Shown piece after piece: positions 34,002 through 42,180 of a stretch of 64,000 nt of DNA. The position numbers and the translations under genes were made by a program. The first letter of the stretch is position 1. Each line of letters opens with the position of its first letter. Source of the stretch: Stenotrophomonas_A sp035629025. GTDB taxonomy: Bacteria; Pseudomonadota; Gammaproteobacteria; Xanthomonadales; Xanthomonadaceae. Location of the stretch: NCBI GenBank assembly GCA_035629025.1, contig DASPIU010000076.1, positions 124,001 to 188,000 of the forward strand, read 5' to 3'. The notes beneath the pieces were generated by a model. The model did not search any database. It was not told where the DNA came from and saw only the letters and a list, made by a program, of their open reading frames with translations.

Positions 34002-34460
34002 ATGGGGACTCTCGGACCAGGCGCGATGACGCGCGGCCTCTCCCTGCTGACCTTGACGGTACTGGCCGCCTGCGCGTCCTCGGCGCCCATCCGATGGGCG
34101 TCGCCTGCCGAGTTCGACTTGGCCGTGGCCGACAACCCCGCCCAGCAGCGCTTCGACCTCACGCTGATCTCCAAGGCCGCTGCACCGTTGTGCTTGTCGC
34201 GCGAGGCTTGGCCAGCGGAAAAGGCAGTACCGGCAGGGTTTGACGGCGCCACACTCACCACCGCCAGTGGCAAGAAGGAGCTGTTGCCCACGGGCAGCGC
34301 GTATTGCCCCGGAGGGTGTGTTGAGGTGCGCGTGGAACCTGGCCAAGCTGTGCGGGGAGCTTTGCCTTATTCGGCTTTCGGCGACGCGGCGACCATCGCT
34401 GCTGACGCTACCCGGACCTTGATCTTTGAGGTTCATCCATTCGTCTGTTCAGACCGATAA
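34002..34460 (+). CDS. Predicted lipoprotein, function unknown
   Basis: The 152-residue precursor contains a lipobox in TVLAACASS (Cys at about 24). The mature part reads like a small beta-sandwich (FDLTLISKAAAPLCLSREAWP ... LIFEVHPFVC) with a Cys pair in YCPGGC. No family was recognised. ATG 34002 is preceded by GGAAGGG at 4-5 nt; an in-frame ATG at 34026 would give a shorter, more usual signal peptide but lacks such a site. Codon usage and base composition look less GC-rich than the neighbours, suggesting a more recently acquired gene. A small hairpin (CCTCCG/CGGAGG, 33925-33940) lies upstream. Confidence 0.7.
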   Translation: MGTLGPGAMTRGLSLLTLTVLAACASSAPIRWASPAEFDLAVADNPAQQRFDLTLISKAAAPLCLSREAWPAEKAVPAGFDGATLTTASGKKELLPTGSAYCPGGCVEVRVEPGQAVRGALPYSAFGDAATIAADATRTLIFEVHPFVCSDR

Positions 34461-34765
34461 GACGGCGGGCCGGGGACTATATCTGGCGGCGGACAGGCAG
34501 GTCGAACAGGGCAAGTCCGGCCGCTGCGGACGCCATCCGAGGCTTGGTGCGCGATTTTTTCCCGTTTCGTGAGCCGACGACGCGCAGGACCTGCTTCTTG
34601 CCGATCGCCGCCATGCGCTGGACTCGAAGTTGGTTGACGCGGACCCGTCTTCCCCATCCCGGAGACCCTTTTTTTGAAGTCCGTCGCGGGTTTCACGTGG
34701 CAGCTACTGCAAAACCTGTCAGCTTGCGACATGCTGGGCGCAGCCAGTCAAAGCCGGGAGTCGTG
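34461..34765. promoter_or_regulatory. Leader region upstream of paoABC
   Basis: This 305-bp stretch before the oxidoreductase operon shows no gene; an open frame continuous with paoA exists from 34544 but has no signal peptide or family match. GGGAG at 34756-34760 precedes the paoA ATG. No clear promoter or operator was found. Confidence 0.5.
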
Positions 34766-35428
34766 ATGACCGAGGTGAAGATGAGCCGCCGCAGCGTGTT
34801 GATCGGCGGCGCAGTATCGGCCGCCGGCGTGGCCGCCAGCAGCGGGATTCCAGCGCTGGCCGCCGACGCCGTCGCCCCTCCGGCCCCCGAGCCACCGCCA
34901 CGCAGCACGGTCCGCCTGGAAGTCAACGGCAAGCCGGTCACACTCACGCTGGACAACCGCACCACGCTGCTTGATGCGCTGCGCGAACATCTGCACCTGA
35001 CCGGCACCAAGAAGGGCTGCGACCACGGCCAATGCGGCGCCTGCACGGTGATTGCCGATGGCCGGCGCATCAATGCCTGCCTGTCGCTGGCGGTGATGAA
35101 CGAAGGCGCGAAGATCACCACCATCGAAGGCCTGGGCACGCCGCAGCAGCTGCATCCGATGCAGGCCGCCTTCGTCCACCGTGACGGCTACCAGTGCGGC
35201 TATTGCACGGCCGGGCAGATCTGCTCGGCCGTGGCGATGCTGGACGAGCTGCGCGCGGGCATGCCCAGCCATGTGAGCGCCTCGCTCACCGCCACGCCCG
35301 AACTCGACGCGGAAGAATTGCGCGAACGCATGAGCGGCAACCTGTGCCGCTGCGGCGCCTATTCCAACATTGCCGAAGCGATCACCGATGTCGCCCACGG
35401 CAAGCAGGGCAGGGGGCGTCGCGCATGA
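34766..35428 (+). CDS. paoA: Aldehyde oxidoreductase, [2Fe-2S] subunit (PaoA type), Tat-exported
   Basis: The 220-residue small subunit of a xanthine-oxidase-family molybdoenzyme. The N-terminus has a twin-arginine signal (MSRRSVLIGGAVSAAG ... PALAADA). The plant-type ferredoxin domain has CDHGQCGACTV and a fourth Cys in INACLSLA; the second cluster domain has CGYCTAGQ and GNLCRCGAY. This architecture matches E. coli PaoA (YagT), part of a periplasmic enzyme oxidising aromatic aldehydes. It overlaps paoB by 4 nt (ATGA). ATG 34766 is chosen because it begins the Tat peptide. Confidence 0.92.
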   Translation: MTEVKMSRRSVLIGGAVSAAGVAASSGIPALAADAVAPPAPEPPPRSTVRLEVNGKPVTLTLDNRTTLLDALREHLHLTGTKKGCDHGQCGACTVIADGRRINACLSLAVMNEGAKITTIEGLGTPQQLHPMQAAFVHRDGYQCGYCTAGQICSAVAMLDELRAGMPSHVSASLTATPELDAEELRERMSGNLCRCGAYSNIAEAITDVAHGKQGRGRRA

Positions 35429-36384
35429 AAGCCTTCACCTACGAACGCGCGGCCAGCCCGGCCGCCGCCGCCGCGCAGGCCGCACGCAATCCCGGGGCGC
35501 GTTTCATCGCAGGCGGCACCAACCTGCTCGATCTGATGAAGCTGCAGATCGAAACCCCGGTGCAGCTCATCGACGTCAATGGCCTGGCCCTGGACCAGGT
35601 CGCCGAGACTGCCGACGGTGGCCTGCGCATTGGTGCGCTGGTGCGCAACGCCGACCTGGCCGCGCACCCGCGCGTGCGCCGCGACTACGCGCTGCTCTCG
35701 CGCGCATTGCTGGCCGGCGCCTCGGCGCAATTGCGCAACCGCGCCACCACCGCCGGCAACCTGCTGCAGCGCACGCGCTGCCCGTACTTCTATGACCCGC
35801 AGCAGGCCTGCAACAAGCGCCTGCCCGGCAGCGGCTGCGCAGCGCAAGGTGGCTACAACCGCAACCTGGCGATCATCGGCGCCAGCGAGCATTGCATTGC
35901 CACCCACCCCAGCGACATGGCGGTGGCGATGCGCGCGCTCGATGCACGCATCGAAACCGTGCGCGGCGATGGCAGCACGCGGCAGATCGACATGGCCCAG
36001 CTGTACCGCGCGCCAGGCACCACGCCGCATCTGGAGACCGTGCTCGAACGCGGCGAGCTGATCACCGCCGTGGTCCTGCCGCCGCCGGCCGGTGGCGGCC
36101 ATGTCTACCGCAAGGTGCGCGACCGTGCGTCCTACGCCTTCGCGATCATCTCGGTCGGCGTGGTCGTGCAGGACGACGGCAAGGTGCGCGTAGCCCTGGG
36201 TGGCGTGGCGCCGCAGCCGTGGCGCGTGGAAGCGGCCGAGCAGGCCGGCGACGCGCGGCGCATTGCCGCACGCCTGCTGGAAGGCGCGCAGCCGACCACG
36301 CAGAACGCCTTCAAGCTGCCGCTGGTCGAGCGCACGCTCGCCGCCGCGCTGCAAGAAGCCGCGCATGACAAGGGCAGGGCCTGA
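35425..36384 (+). CDS. paoB: Aldehyde oxidoreductase, FAD-binding subunit (PaoB type)
   Basis: The 319-residue middle subunit binds FAD (AGGTNLLDLMKLQIETP, TAGNLLQRTRC) and passes electrons from the iron-sulfur subunit. Cysteines in RCPYFYD, ACNKRLPGSGC and EHCIATHPSDMAVA are arranged as in E. coli PaoB (YagS), where they bind an extra [4Fe-4S] cluster. A CO-dehydrogenase flavoprotein C-terminal domain ends the chain. It is coupled to paoA by a 4-nt overlap and followed by paoC after 1 bp. No signal peptide; exported with the Tat-tagged PaoA. Confidence 0.93.
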   Translation: MKAFTYERAASPAAAAAQAARNPGARFIAGGTNLLDLMKLQIETPVQLIDVNGLALDQVAETADGGLRIGALVRNADLAAHPRVRRDYALLSRALLAGASAQLRNRATTAGNLLQRTRCPYFYDPQQACNKRLPGSGCAAQGGYNRNLAIIGASEHCIATHPSDMAVAMRALDARIETVRGDGSTRQIDMAQLYRAPGTTPHLETVLERGELITAVVLPPPAGGGHVYRKVRDRASYAFAIISVGVVVQDDGKVRVALGGVAPQPWRVEAAEQAGDARRIAARLLEGAQPTTQNAFKLPLVERTLAAALQEAAHDKGRA

Positions 36385-36385
36385 G

Positions 36386-38587
36386 ATGAAATTCGACACT
36401 CCCGCCGGCACCAATCCCATCGACCGCCTCAAGGTGGTCGGTCAGCCCGTGGACCGCATCGACGGCCCGCGCAAGACCACCGGCACCGCGCCTTACGCCC
36501 ACGAACAGCACGAGGCGGTGCCCGATGCGGTGTACGGGTATGTCGTCGGCGCCGGCATCGCCAGGGGCAGCATCCGTTCGATGGACCTGGCCGCGGCGCG
36601 GCAGTCGCCTGGCGTGCTCGGCATCGTCACTGCGCAGAGCGCCGGCAAGCTCGGCAAGGGTCGCTTCAATACCGCGCACCTGCTGGGCGGCCCGCGCATC
36701 GAGCACTACCACCAGGCGATTGCCCTGGTGGTGGCAGAAACCTTCGAGCAGGCGCGTGACGCCGCCCAGCGCATCAAGGTCGAATACCAGCGCGAGCCCG
36801 GCCGCTACGATCTGGCCGCCGCGCGCGCCAGCGCGGTCAAGCCGGCCGAGGGCGAGCCAGATAGCGCCTTCGGTGACTTCGCCGGTGCCTTTGCCGCCGC
36901 GCCGGTCAAGCTCGAGCAGACCTACACCACGCCCGACCAGGGCCACGCGATGATGGAGCCGCATGCCTCCATCGCGCGCTGGGAGGGCGATGCGCTGACG
37001 CTGTGGACCTCCAACCAGATGATCGACTGGAGCACCGGCGATGTCGCCAGGACCCTGGGCATGCCCAAGGACAAGGTGCGCCTGATCTCGCCCTATGTCG
37101 GCGGCGGCTTCGGCGGCAAGCTGTTCGTGCGCGCCGATGCCATCCTCGCCGCGCTTGGCGCGCGCCAGGTCGGGCGGCCGGTGAAGGTCGCCCTGCAGCG
37201 GCCGTTGATGTTCAACAACACCACGCACCGTCCGGCCACGATCCAGCGCATCCGCATCGGCACCGACCACGACGGCCGCATCACCGCGATCGGCCACGAG
37301 ACCTGGTCCGGTGATCTGCCCGGCGGCGGGCCGGAGACGGCGGCCAACCAGACCCGGCTGCTGTACGCCGGCGCCAACCGCATGACCGCCACGCGCCTGG
37401 CCGAGCTCGACCTGCCCGAGGGCAACGCGATGCGCGCCCCCGGCGAGGCGCCCGGGATGATGGCGCTGGAAATCGCCATCGACGAGATGGCCGCGCAGTT
37501 GCGCATGGACCCGGTCGAGTTCCGCATCCGCAACGACACCCAGGTCGACCCAGAGCATCCCGAACGTCCGTTCTCGCAGCGCCAGTTCGTGCAGTGCCTG
37601 CGCGACGGCGCGCAGCGCTTTGGCTGGCAGCGGCGCAACCCGCGCCCTGCGGCCACGCGCGAAGGGCGCTGGTGGATCGGCCAGGGCGTGGCCTCGGCGT
37701 TCCGCAACAACCTGGTGATGCCCTCGGCCGCGCGCGTGGCGCTGGAGACCGATGGCCGCATCAGCGTCGAGACCGACATGACCGACATCGGCACCGGCTC
37801 GTACACCATCATTGCGCAGACCGCCGCCGAGATGCTTGGTGTGCCGCTGGCGCAGGTGGATGTGCGCCTGGGCGATTCGCGCTTCCCGGTGTCGGCCGGC
37901 TCGGGCGGGCAGTGGGGCGGCAACAGTTCCACCGCTGGCGTCTACGCCGCCTGCATGGCGCTGCGCCGCGTGCTGGCCGAGCGCGCCGGCATCGCCCCCG
38001 ACGCAGTGGACGCGGCCGATTTCAGCGATGGCCGCGTACGCGGCGGCGGCCGCGATCGCCCGCTGGCCGAGCTGGCGCGCGAGGGCCGGGTGGTGGCCGA
38101 GGAACGCATCGAGTACGGCGATCTCGCCAAGCGCTATCAGCAGTCCACCTTTGGCGCGCACTTTGTCGAAGTGGCGGTGGATGCGGCGACCGCGGAGATC
38201 CGCGTGCGGCGCATGCTCGCGGTGTGCGCGGCCGGGCGCATCCTCAATCCGAAGTCCGCGCGCAGCCAGGTCATCGGCGCGATGACCATGGGCGTGGGCG
38301 CGGCCTTGATGGAGGAACTGGTTGTTGACCGGCGCCTGGGCTTCTTCGTCAACCACGACCTGGCCGGCTACGAAGTGCCGGTGCATGCGGATATCCCGCA
38401 CCAGGAAGTCGTATTCCTCGATGAAACCGATCCGATGTCCTCGCCAATGAAGGCCAAGGGCGTGGGCGAACTGGGCATCTGCGGCGTGGGCGCGGCGGTG
38501 GCCAATGCCATCCACCACGCGACCGGCGTGCGTGTGCGCGACTACCCGATCACCCTGGACAAGCTGCTGGCGCGGATGCCGGCGTAG
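36386..38587 (+). CDS. paoC: Aldehyde oxidoreductase, molybdopterin-binding subunit (PaoC type)
   Basis: The 733-residue catalytic subunit has the xanthine-oxidase large-subunit layout: an N-terminal a/b hammerhead (KTTGTAPYAHEQ), SPYVGGGFGGKLF and RAPGEAPGMMALEIA for molybdopterin, GSGGQWGGNSSTAG, and the catalytic Glu in AKGVGELGICG near the C-terminus. It oxidises aldehydes with water as oxygen donor, using molybdopterin cytosine dinucleotide in E. coli. The cofactor-insertion chaperone PaoD is not encoded next to it in this window. Gene order and lengths match paoABC. Confidence 0.94.
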   Translation: MKFDTPAGTNPIDRLKVVGQPVDRIDGPRKTTGTAPYAHEQHEAVPDAVYGYVVGAGIARGSIRSMDLAAARQSPGVLGIVTAQSAGKLGKGRFNTAHLLGGPRIEHYHQAIALVVAETFEQARDAAQRIKVEYQREPGRYDLAAARASAVKPAEGEPDSAFGDFAGAFAAAPVKLEQTYTTPDQGHAMMEPHASIARWEGDALTLWTSNQMIDWSTGDVARTLGMPKDKVRLISPYVGGGFGGKLFVRADAILAALGARQVGRPVKVALQRPLMFNNTTHRPATIQRIRIGTDHDGRITAIGHETWSGDLPGGGPETAANQTRLLYAGANRMTATRLAELDLPEGNAMRAPGEAPGMMALEIAIDEMAAQLRMDPVEFRIRNDTQVDPEHPERPFSQRQFVQCLRDGAQRFGWQRRNPRPAATREGRWWIGQGVASAFRNNLVMPSAARVALETDGRISVETDMTDIGTGSYTIIAQTAAEMLGVPLAQVDVRLGDSRFPVSAGSGGQWGGNSSTAGVYAACMALRRVLAERAGIAPDAVDAADFSDGRVRGGGRDRPLAELAREGRVVAEERIEYGDLAKRYQQSTFGAHFVEVAVDAATAEIRVRRMLAVCAAGRILNPKSARSQVIGAMTMGVGAALMEELVVDRRLGFFVNHDLAGYEVPVHADIPHQEVVFLDETDPMSSPMKAKGVGELGICGVGAAVANAIHHATGVRVRDYPITLDKLLARMPA

Positions 38588-38760
38588 CTCGCAAGGGCGA
38601 AAGGTCCGCGGCTGGCTTCCTGCCGGCCGCTTCCCCCCGTCAGGGCACGATGCCCTGCGGCCCCCTTCCTGGCACCTCCTTGTGCGGGCGGTACTGCATC
38701 ACCCGCTTCCGTGCGGGTGCGGCCCTGACCGATGCCATCCACGGCGTCGGCCTTCCTGAT
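38588..38760. other. Intergenic region between convergent paoC and chemoreceptor genes
   Basis: This 173-bp gap between two convergent genes is rich in short GC palindromes (for example CAGGGCACGATGCCCTG near 38641-38657). It probably serves for termination from both sides. No gene seen. Confidence 0.5.
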
Positions 38761-40527
38761 TCATGCGGCCGCGGCAATCTCCAGCGGCGCCACGCGCCGC
38801 GCCTGGCGCGGACCGCCGAGCTTGAACACGCTGACCGCCTGCGCCAGCGCGCCAGCCTGCTGCTCCATCGCCCGCGCGGCGGCGGTGGCTTCTTCCACCA
38901 GCGCCGCGTTCTGCTGCGTGGTTTCGTCCATCTGCGTCACCGTCTGGTTGACCTGTTCGATGCCGGCCGATTGCTCCTGCGATGCGGCCGAAATCTCGCC
39001 CATGATGTCGGTCACGCGCTGCACCGAGGCGACGATCTCGCCCATCGTCGCGCCGGCCTTGTGCACCAGCACCGATCCGTCGGCGACGCGGCCGACCGAG
39101 TCATCGATCAGGCCCTTGATCTCTCTGGCCGCATTGGCCGAGCGTTGCGCCAGGGTGCGCACTTCGCTCGCCACCACCGCAAAGCCTCGGCCCTGCTCGC
39201 CGGCGCGCGCCGCTTCCACCGCGGCGTTGAGGGCGAGGATGTTGGTCTGAAAGGCGATGCCATCGATGACCGAGATGATTTCGGCAATCTTCTTCGACGA
39301 CTTTTCGATGTCTTCCATCGTGGCGACCACCTCGCTCACCACTGCGCCGCCCTGCGAGGCCACCGTCGCCGCGCCGATGGCGAGCTGGTTGGCCTGGCGC
39401 GCGTGCTCGGCATTCTGCCTGACGGTGGAGGTCAGCTCTTCCATCGACGCGGCGGTCTCTTCGAGGTTGGCCGCCTGCTGTTCGGTACGACGCGACAGGT
39501 CGCTATTGCCCGCCGCGATCTCGCCGGCGGCCAGGTTGATGCTGTCGCTGGCCGCATGGATGCGGCTGACTATCCCGGTGAGCTGCGCCACGGTGGTGTT
39601 GGCGTCATCGCGCATCTGCGCGAAAACGCCATGGAAGTCGCCGTCCATGCGCTGGCTCAGGTCGCCGTCGGCCAGGGCGCGCAGCAACGCGGACAGCGCT
39701 TGCAGGCTGGTACCGGTCGTGGCCATCAGGCCGTTGAGTCCGGCGACCATTTCGCGGAAATCATGCTGGTAGCGGCCTTCGTCGCCGCGGCGGCTGAAGT
39801 CGCCACGTGCGGCCGCCTCGGCCAGAGAGCGAATCTCGCCATTGATGTCGGACAGGCTGGCCTTCACCGCGTCCATGGCGCGGGTAATGGCGGCCTTCTC
39901 GCCGGGCAGCCGGTCCATGTCCAGCGACAGGTCGCCGATGGCGTAGCGCTGGATCACCTCGACCACACGCATCTTCACCCCGATGTGCTGGGCCACGCAG
40001 GCGTTCACCTCGCGCACCATCAGCGCGTACTCGCCGGCAAATGCGGCTTCATCCATGCGGAAACCGATCTCGCCGATGTCGTGGCGGCGGCCCAGTTCGC
40101 GCTGTTCGGCGCTGAGACGCTGCAGCGTGGTGCTGATGCGTCGCAGCGCAGCGCCCAGCTCGCCGACTTCGTCGCTCGTGCTTGCCCGCAACGGTCGCGA
40201 CAGGTCGCCCTCGGCAATCGCACGCGCAGCGGCGGCGGCTTCGCGCAACGGATGGATCAGCGCGCGGCGCAGCCACAGCGTCAATGCGCCAAGCAGCAGC
40301 AATGAAGTGCCGACCATGAGCGTGCCCGATACCACCACGACGCTGCGCGCGTGGGCTGCCATGGCATCGCTGGCGGCGCCTGCCAGTTGTCCGGTGTGAC
40401 CGAGGTCCGACCAGGCCGACGCCAGCCCGGTCACGCCACAGGCCAATACCAGGGCCAGGCCGAGGCCGAGGATGGCAAGCAGCCGGGTTTGAATTCCTGC
40501 TGGGGACGACCGGTGAGTGGGACGCAT
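38761..40527 (-). CDS. Methyl-accepting chemotaxis protein with very small periplasmic part
   Basis: The 588-residue chemoreceptor has two membrane spans (about 14-36 and 63-85) separated by only about 26 residues, so almost no ligand-binding domain lies outside. HAMP (about 86-140) follows, then a second HAMP-like/helical region, and the signalling coiled coil with the highly conserved tip LNAAVEAARAGEQGRGFAV. There is no CheR-binding pentapeptide at the end (ends EIAAAA). It may sense a cytoplasmic, membrane or energy signal, or work with another receptor. A perfect FliA promoter precedes it, tying it to flagellar motility. Confidence 0.94.
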   Translation of the reverse strand: MRPTHRSSPAGIQTRLLAILGLGLALVLACGVTGLASAWSDLGHTGQLAGAASDAMAAHARSVVVVSGTLMVGTSLLLLGALTLWLRRALIHPLREAAAAARAIAEGDLSRPLRASTSDEVGELGAALRRISTTLQRLSAEQRELGRRHDIGEIGFRMDEAAFAGEYALMVREVNACVAQHIGVKMRVVEVIQRYAIGDLSLDMDRLPGEKAAITRAMDAVKASLSDINGEIRSLAEAAARGDFSRRGDEGRYQHDFREMVAGLNGLMATTGTSLQALSALLRALADGDLSQRMDGDFHGVFAQMRDDANTTVAQLTGIVSRIHAASDSINLAAGEIAAGNSDLSRRTEQQAANLEETAASMEELTSTVRQNAEHARQANQLAIGAATVASQGGAVVSEVVATMEDIEKSSKKIAEIISVIDGIAFQTNILALNAAVEAARAGEQGRGFAVVASEVRTLAQRSANAAREIKGLIDDSVGRVADGSVLVHKAGATMGEIVASVQRVTDIMGEISAASQEQSAGIEQVNQTVTQMDETTQQNAALVEEATAAARAMEQQAGALAQAVSVFKLGGPRQARRVAPLEIAAAA

Positions 40528-40560
40528 GGGGCTGGCTCTCTGGCTCGCTGGGAGCCCAAG

Positions 40561-40587
40561 CTATCGGCACCCGCACCCTGTCATTTA
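40561..40587 (-). promoter_or_regulatory. FliA (sigma-28) promoter of the chemoreceptor gene
   Basis: On the minus strand TAAA (40587-40584) is followed after exactly 15 bases by GCCGATAG (40568-40561). The sigma-28 consensus is TAAA-N15-GCCGATAA, so only the last base differs. The start codon lies 33 bp downstream of the -10 element, giving a leader of about 26 nt. Confidence 0.85.
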
Positions 40588-40703
40588 GGCGTCATCTGCG
40601 CTGATTGCGGCTGGTTTTGAGAGGAACTGAGATTGGCCACACAAAAGCGGCCAGGTTTCGATATGCGTTTTCGGCAAACGCGAAAACATCCGGGCCCAGG
40701 TCA

Positions 40704-40735
40704 GCCGTTGCACGCCGCGCCCGGCGTGCAACGGC
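40704..40735 (-). terminator. Strong hairpin after the aldo/keto reductase gene
   Basis: A perfect 14-bp stem (40704-40717, 40722-40735) with a 4-nt loop begins 7 bp after the reductase stop codon. No T-run follows on the minus strand; the nearest is GTTTTCG about 15 bp further. It probably ends or stabilises the transcript and insulates the chemoreceptor promoter. Confidence 0.7.
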
Positions 40736-40742
40736 AACGGGT

Positions 40743-41792
40743 TCAGTTGCTGCTGTCGCGACCGATACCCGAGGACACGCGCCAGATATCGACATGCCCA
40801 TCGCCCGCGTACTGCTCGATCCGCGCCAGTTCCTCGGCACTGAAATCGAGCCTGGCCACGGCGTCCAGCGAATCATCCAGCTGCGCCACCGTGCGCGCCC
40901 CGATCAGCGCCGAAGTCACCCGCGCATCGCGCAGCACCCAGGCAATGGCCATCTGCGCCAGGCTTTGCCCGCGCGAAGCGGCGATCTCGTGCAGGCCACG
41001 GATGCGCGCCAAGTTGTCCTCGCTGAGCATGCGCTGCTTCAGCGAGCCCTCGCGGCGCACGCGTGCGTCGGCCGGCACGCCATGCAGGTACTTGTCCGTC
41101 AGCATGCCTTGCGCCAGCGGTGAGAACGCGATGCAGCCCACGCCGAGTTCGCCCAGTGCCGGCAGCAGTTCCGGCTCGATGTCGCGGTTGAGCATCGAAT
41201 AATTCGGCTGGTGGATCAGCAGCGGCACGCCCTCGCTGCGCAGGATTTCCGCCGCCTGCCGGGTCAGCGCCGGCGAATACGACGAGATGCCCACATACAG
41301 CGCCTTGCCCTGCCGATGCAGTTGCGCCAGCGCCCCCATGGTTTCCTCCAGCGGCGTATCCGCATCGACCCGATGCGAATAGAAGATGTCCACGTAGTCC
41401 AGCCCCATGCGGCGCAGACTCTGCTCGCAACTGGCCAGCACGTGCTTGCGCGAACCGCTCGGCCCGCCGTAAGGCCCCGGCCACATGTCCCAGCCGGCCT
41501 TGGTCGAAATGACCAGCTCATCCCGATGCGGCGCGAAGTCCTGCGCGAACCAGCGCCCGAAATTCTCCTCCGCCGACCCATACGGCGGCCCGTAATTGTT
41601 CGCCAGATCGAAATGCGTCACCCCCCGATCGAACGCCCGCCGCAGCATCGCCCGTCCGGTCTCGAACACATCGACCCCACCGAAGTTCTGCCACAACCCC
41701 AGCGACACCGCCGGCAGCACCAGCCCGCTGCGCCCCACCCGTCGATAAGGCATCCGCCCCGCATAACGCCCCGCATCGGCGACATAGCTCAT
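40743..41792 (-). CDS. Aldo/keto reductase (YghZ / glyceraldehyde-3-phosphate reductase type)
   Basis: The 349-residue NADPH-dependent reductase resembles E. coli YghZ (GpR), which detoxifies methylglyoxal and reduces L-glyceraldehyde-3-phosphate. Motifs: MPYRRVGRSGLVLPAVSLGLW, the catalytic Asp/Tyr in THFDLANNYGPPYGSAEENFGR, Lys in ISTKAGWDMWPGPYG, His in DIFYSHRVD, and the nucleotide region SPLAQGMLTDKYL and ALIGARTVAQLDD. The GPPYGSAE and WPGPYG insertions are typical of this AKR14-like group. First of a run of redox/stress genes; substrate inferred. Confidence 0.92.
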   Translation of the reverse strand: MSYVADAGRYAGRMPYRRVGRSGLVLPAVSLGLWQNFGGVDVFETGRAMLRRAFDRGVTHFDLANNYGPPYGSAEENFGRWFAQDFAPHRDELVISTKAGWDMWPGPYGGPSGSRKHVLASCEQSLRRMGLDYVDIFYSHRVDADTPLEETMGALAQLHRQGKALYVGISSYSPALTRQAAEILRSEGVPLLIHQPNYSMLNRDIEPELLPALGELGVGCIAFSPLAQGMLTDKYLHGVPADARVRREGSLKQRMLSEDNLARIRGLHEIAASRGQSLAQMAIAWVLRDARVTSALIGARTVAQLDDSLDAVARLDFSAEELARIEQYAGDGHVDIWRVSSGIGRDSSN

Positions 41793-41938
41793 GCACCAAC
41801 TCCACTAGAAGACCCCAATACTCTAGCGCCTCCACCACCCCAACCATCCGCAGCCACCATCCGCCAGCCCACCAACCACCAGCCCACCAATTACCAGCCT
41901 TCGCAAACCGCTCTCCCATCCGAGTCAGAGAATGGTCG

Positions 41939-42048
41939 GGTGGCCGGGGGGCATGCCCTGCCGGGACCGTAGGCAACATGGATGTTGCCTACGAGTCCTC
42001 AGGGATGGGTTAACGACGTGTCCCGGCAGGGCATGCCCCCCGGCCACC
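41939..42048. repeat. Composite inverted-repeat element, copy B
   Basis: Two perfect 29-bp arms (41939-41967 and 42020-42048) enclose the same 11-bp-arm palindrome as copy A (GTAGGCAACAT-GG-ATGTTGCCTAC, 41969-41992) and a GGGATGGGTTAACGACGTG segment that is the reverse complement of the matching part of copy A with a few changes. Copy B is therefore copy A in the opposite orientation. The conserved parts are the arms and the inner GTAG palindrome. Confidence 0.88.
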
Positions 42049-42148
42049 GCTCAAGATCTCCGAGCGTAATACCGCAGCAGCCGCTCAAGATCTCCGAGCG
42101 TAATACCGCACCAGCCGCTCAAGATTTCCGAGCGTAGTGCCGCAGCCG
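42047..42148. repeat. Three tandem 34-bp repeats
   Basis: Copies at 42047-42080, 42081-42114 and 42115-42148 start CCGCTCAAGAT and contain TCCGAGCGTA. The first two are almost identical and the third has a few changes. The first copy begins inside the last two bases of the right arm of element B. There are no spacers, so this is not a CRISPR array. Confidence 0.88.
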
Positions 42149-42180
42149 CCACGATGCCCAAGGCTGGCGCCGCCCCATCC

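Larger units (their letters stand above)
41793..42180. other. Repeat-bearing intergenic region upstream of aldo/keto reductase
   Basis: The 388-bp gap lies between the stop of the alpha/beta hydrolase and the start of the reductase (both leftward). It holds short ACCAGCCCACCAA repeats (about 41862-41900), the composite inverted-repeat element copy B (41939-42048) and three 34-bp tandem repeats (42047-42148). No gene was seen. The reductase promoter must be within the first 130 bp or be carried by the element. Confidence 0.8.

Noticed and set aside
42047..42148. Possible CRISPR array
   Set aside because: The 34-bp units are directly adjacent without spacers, there are only three, and no cas genes are present.
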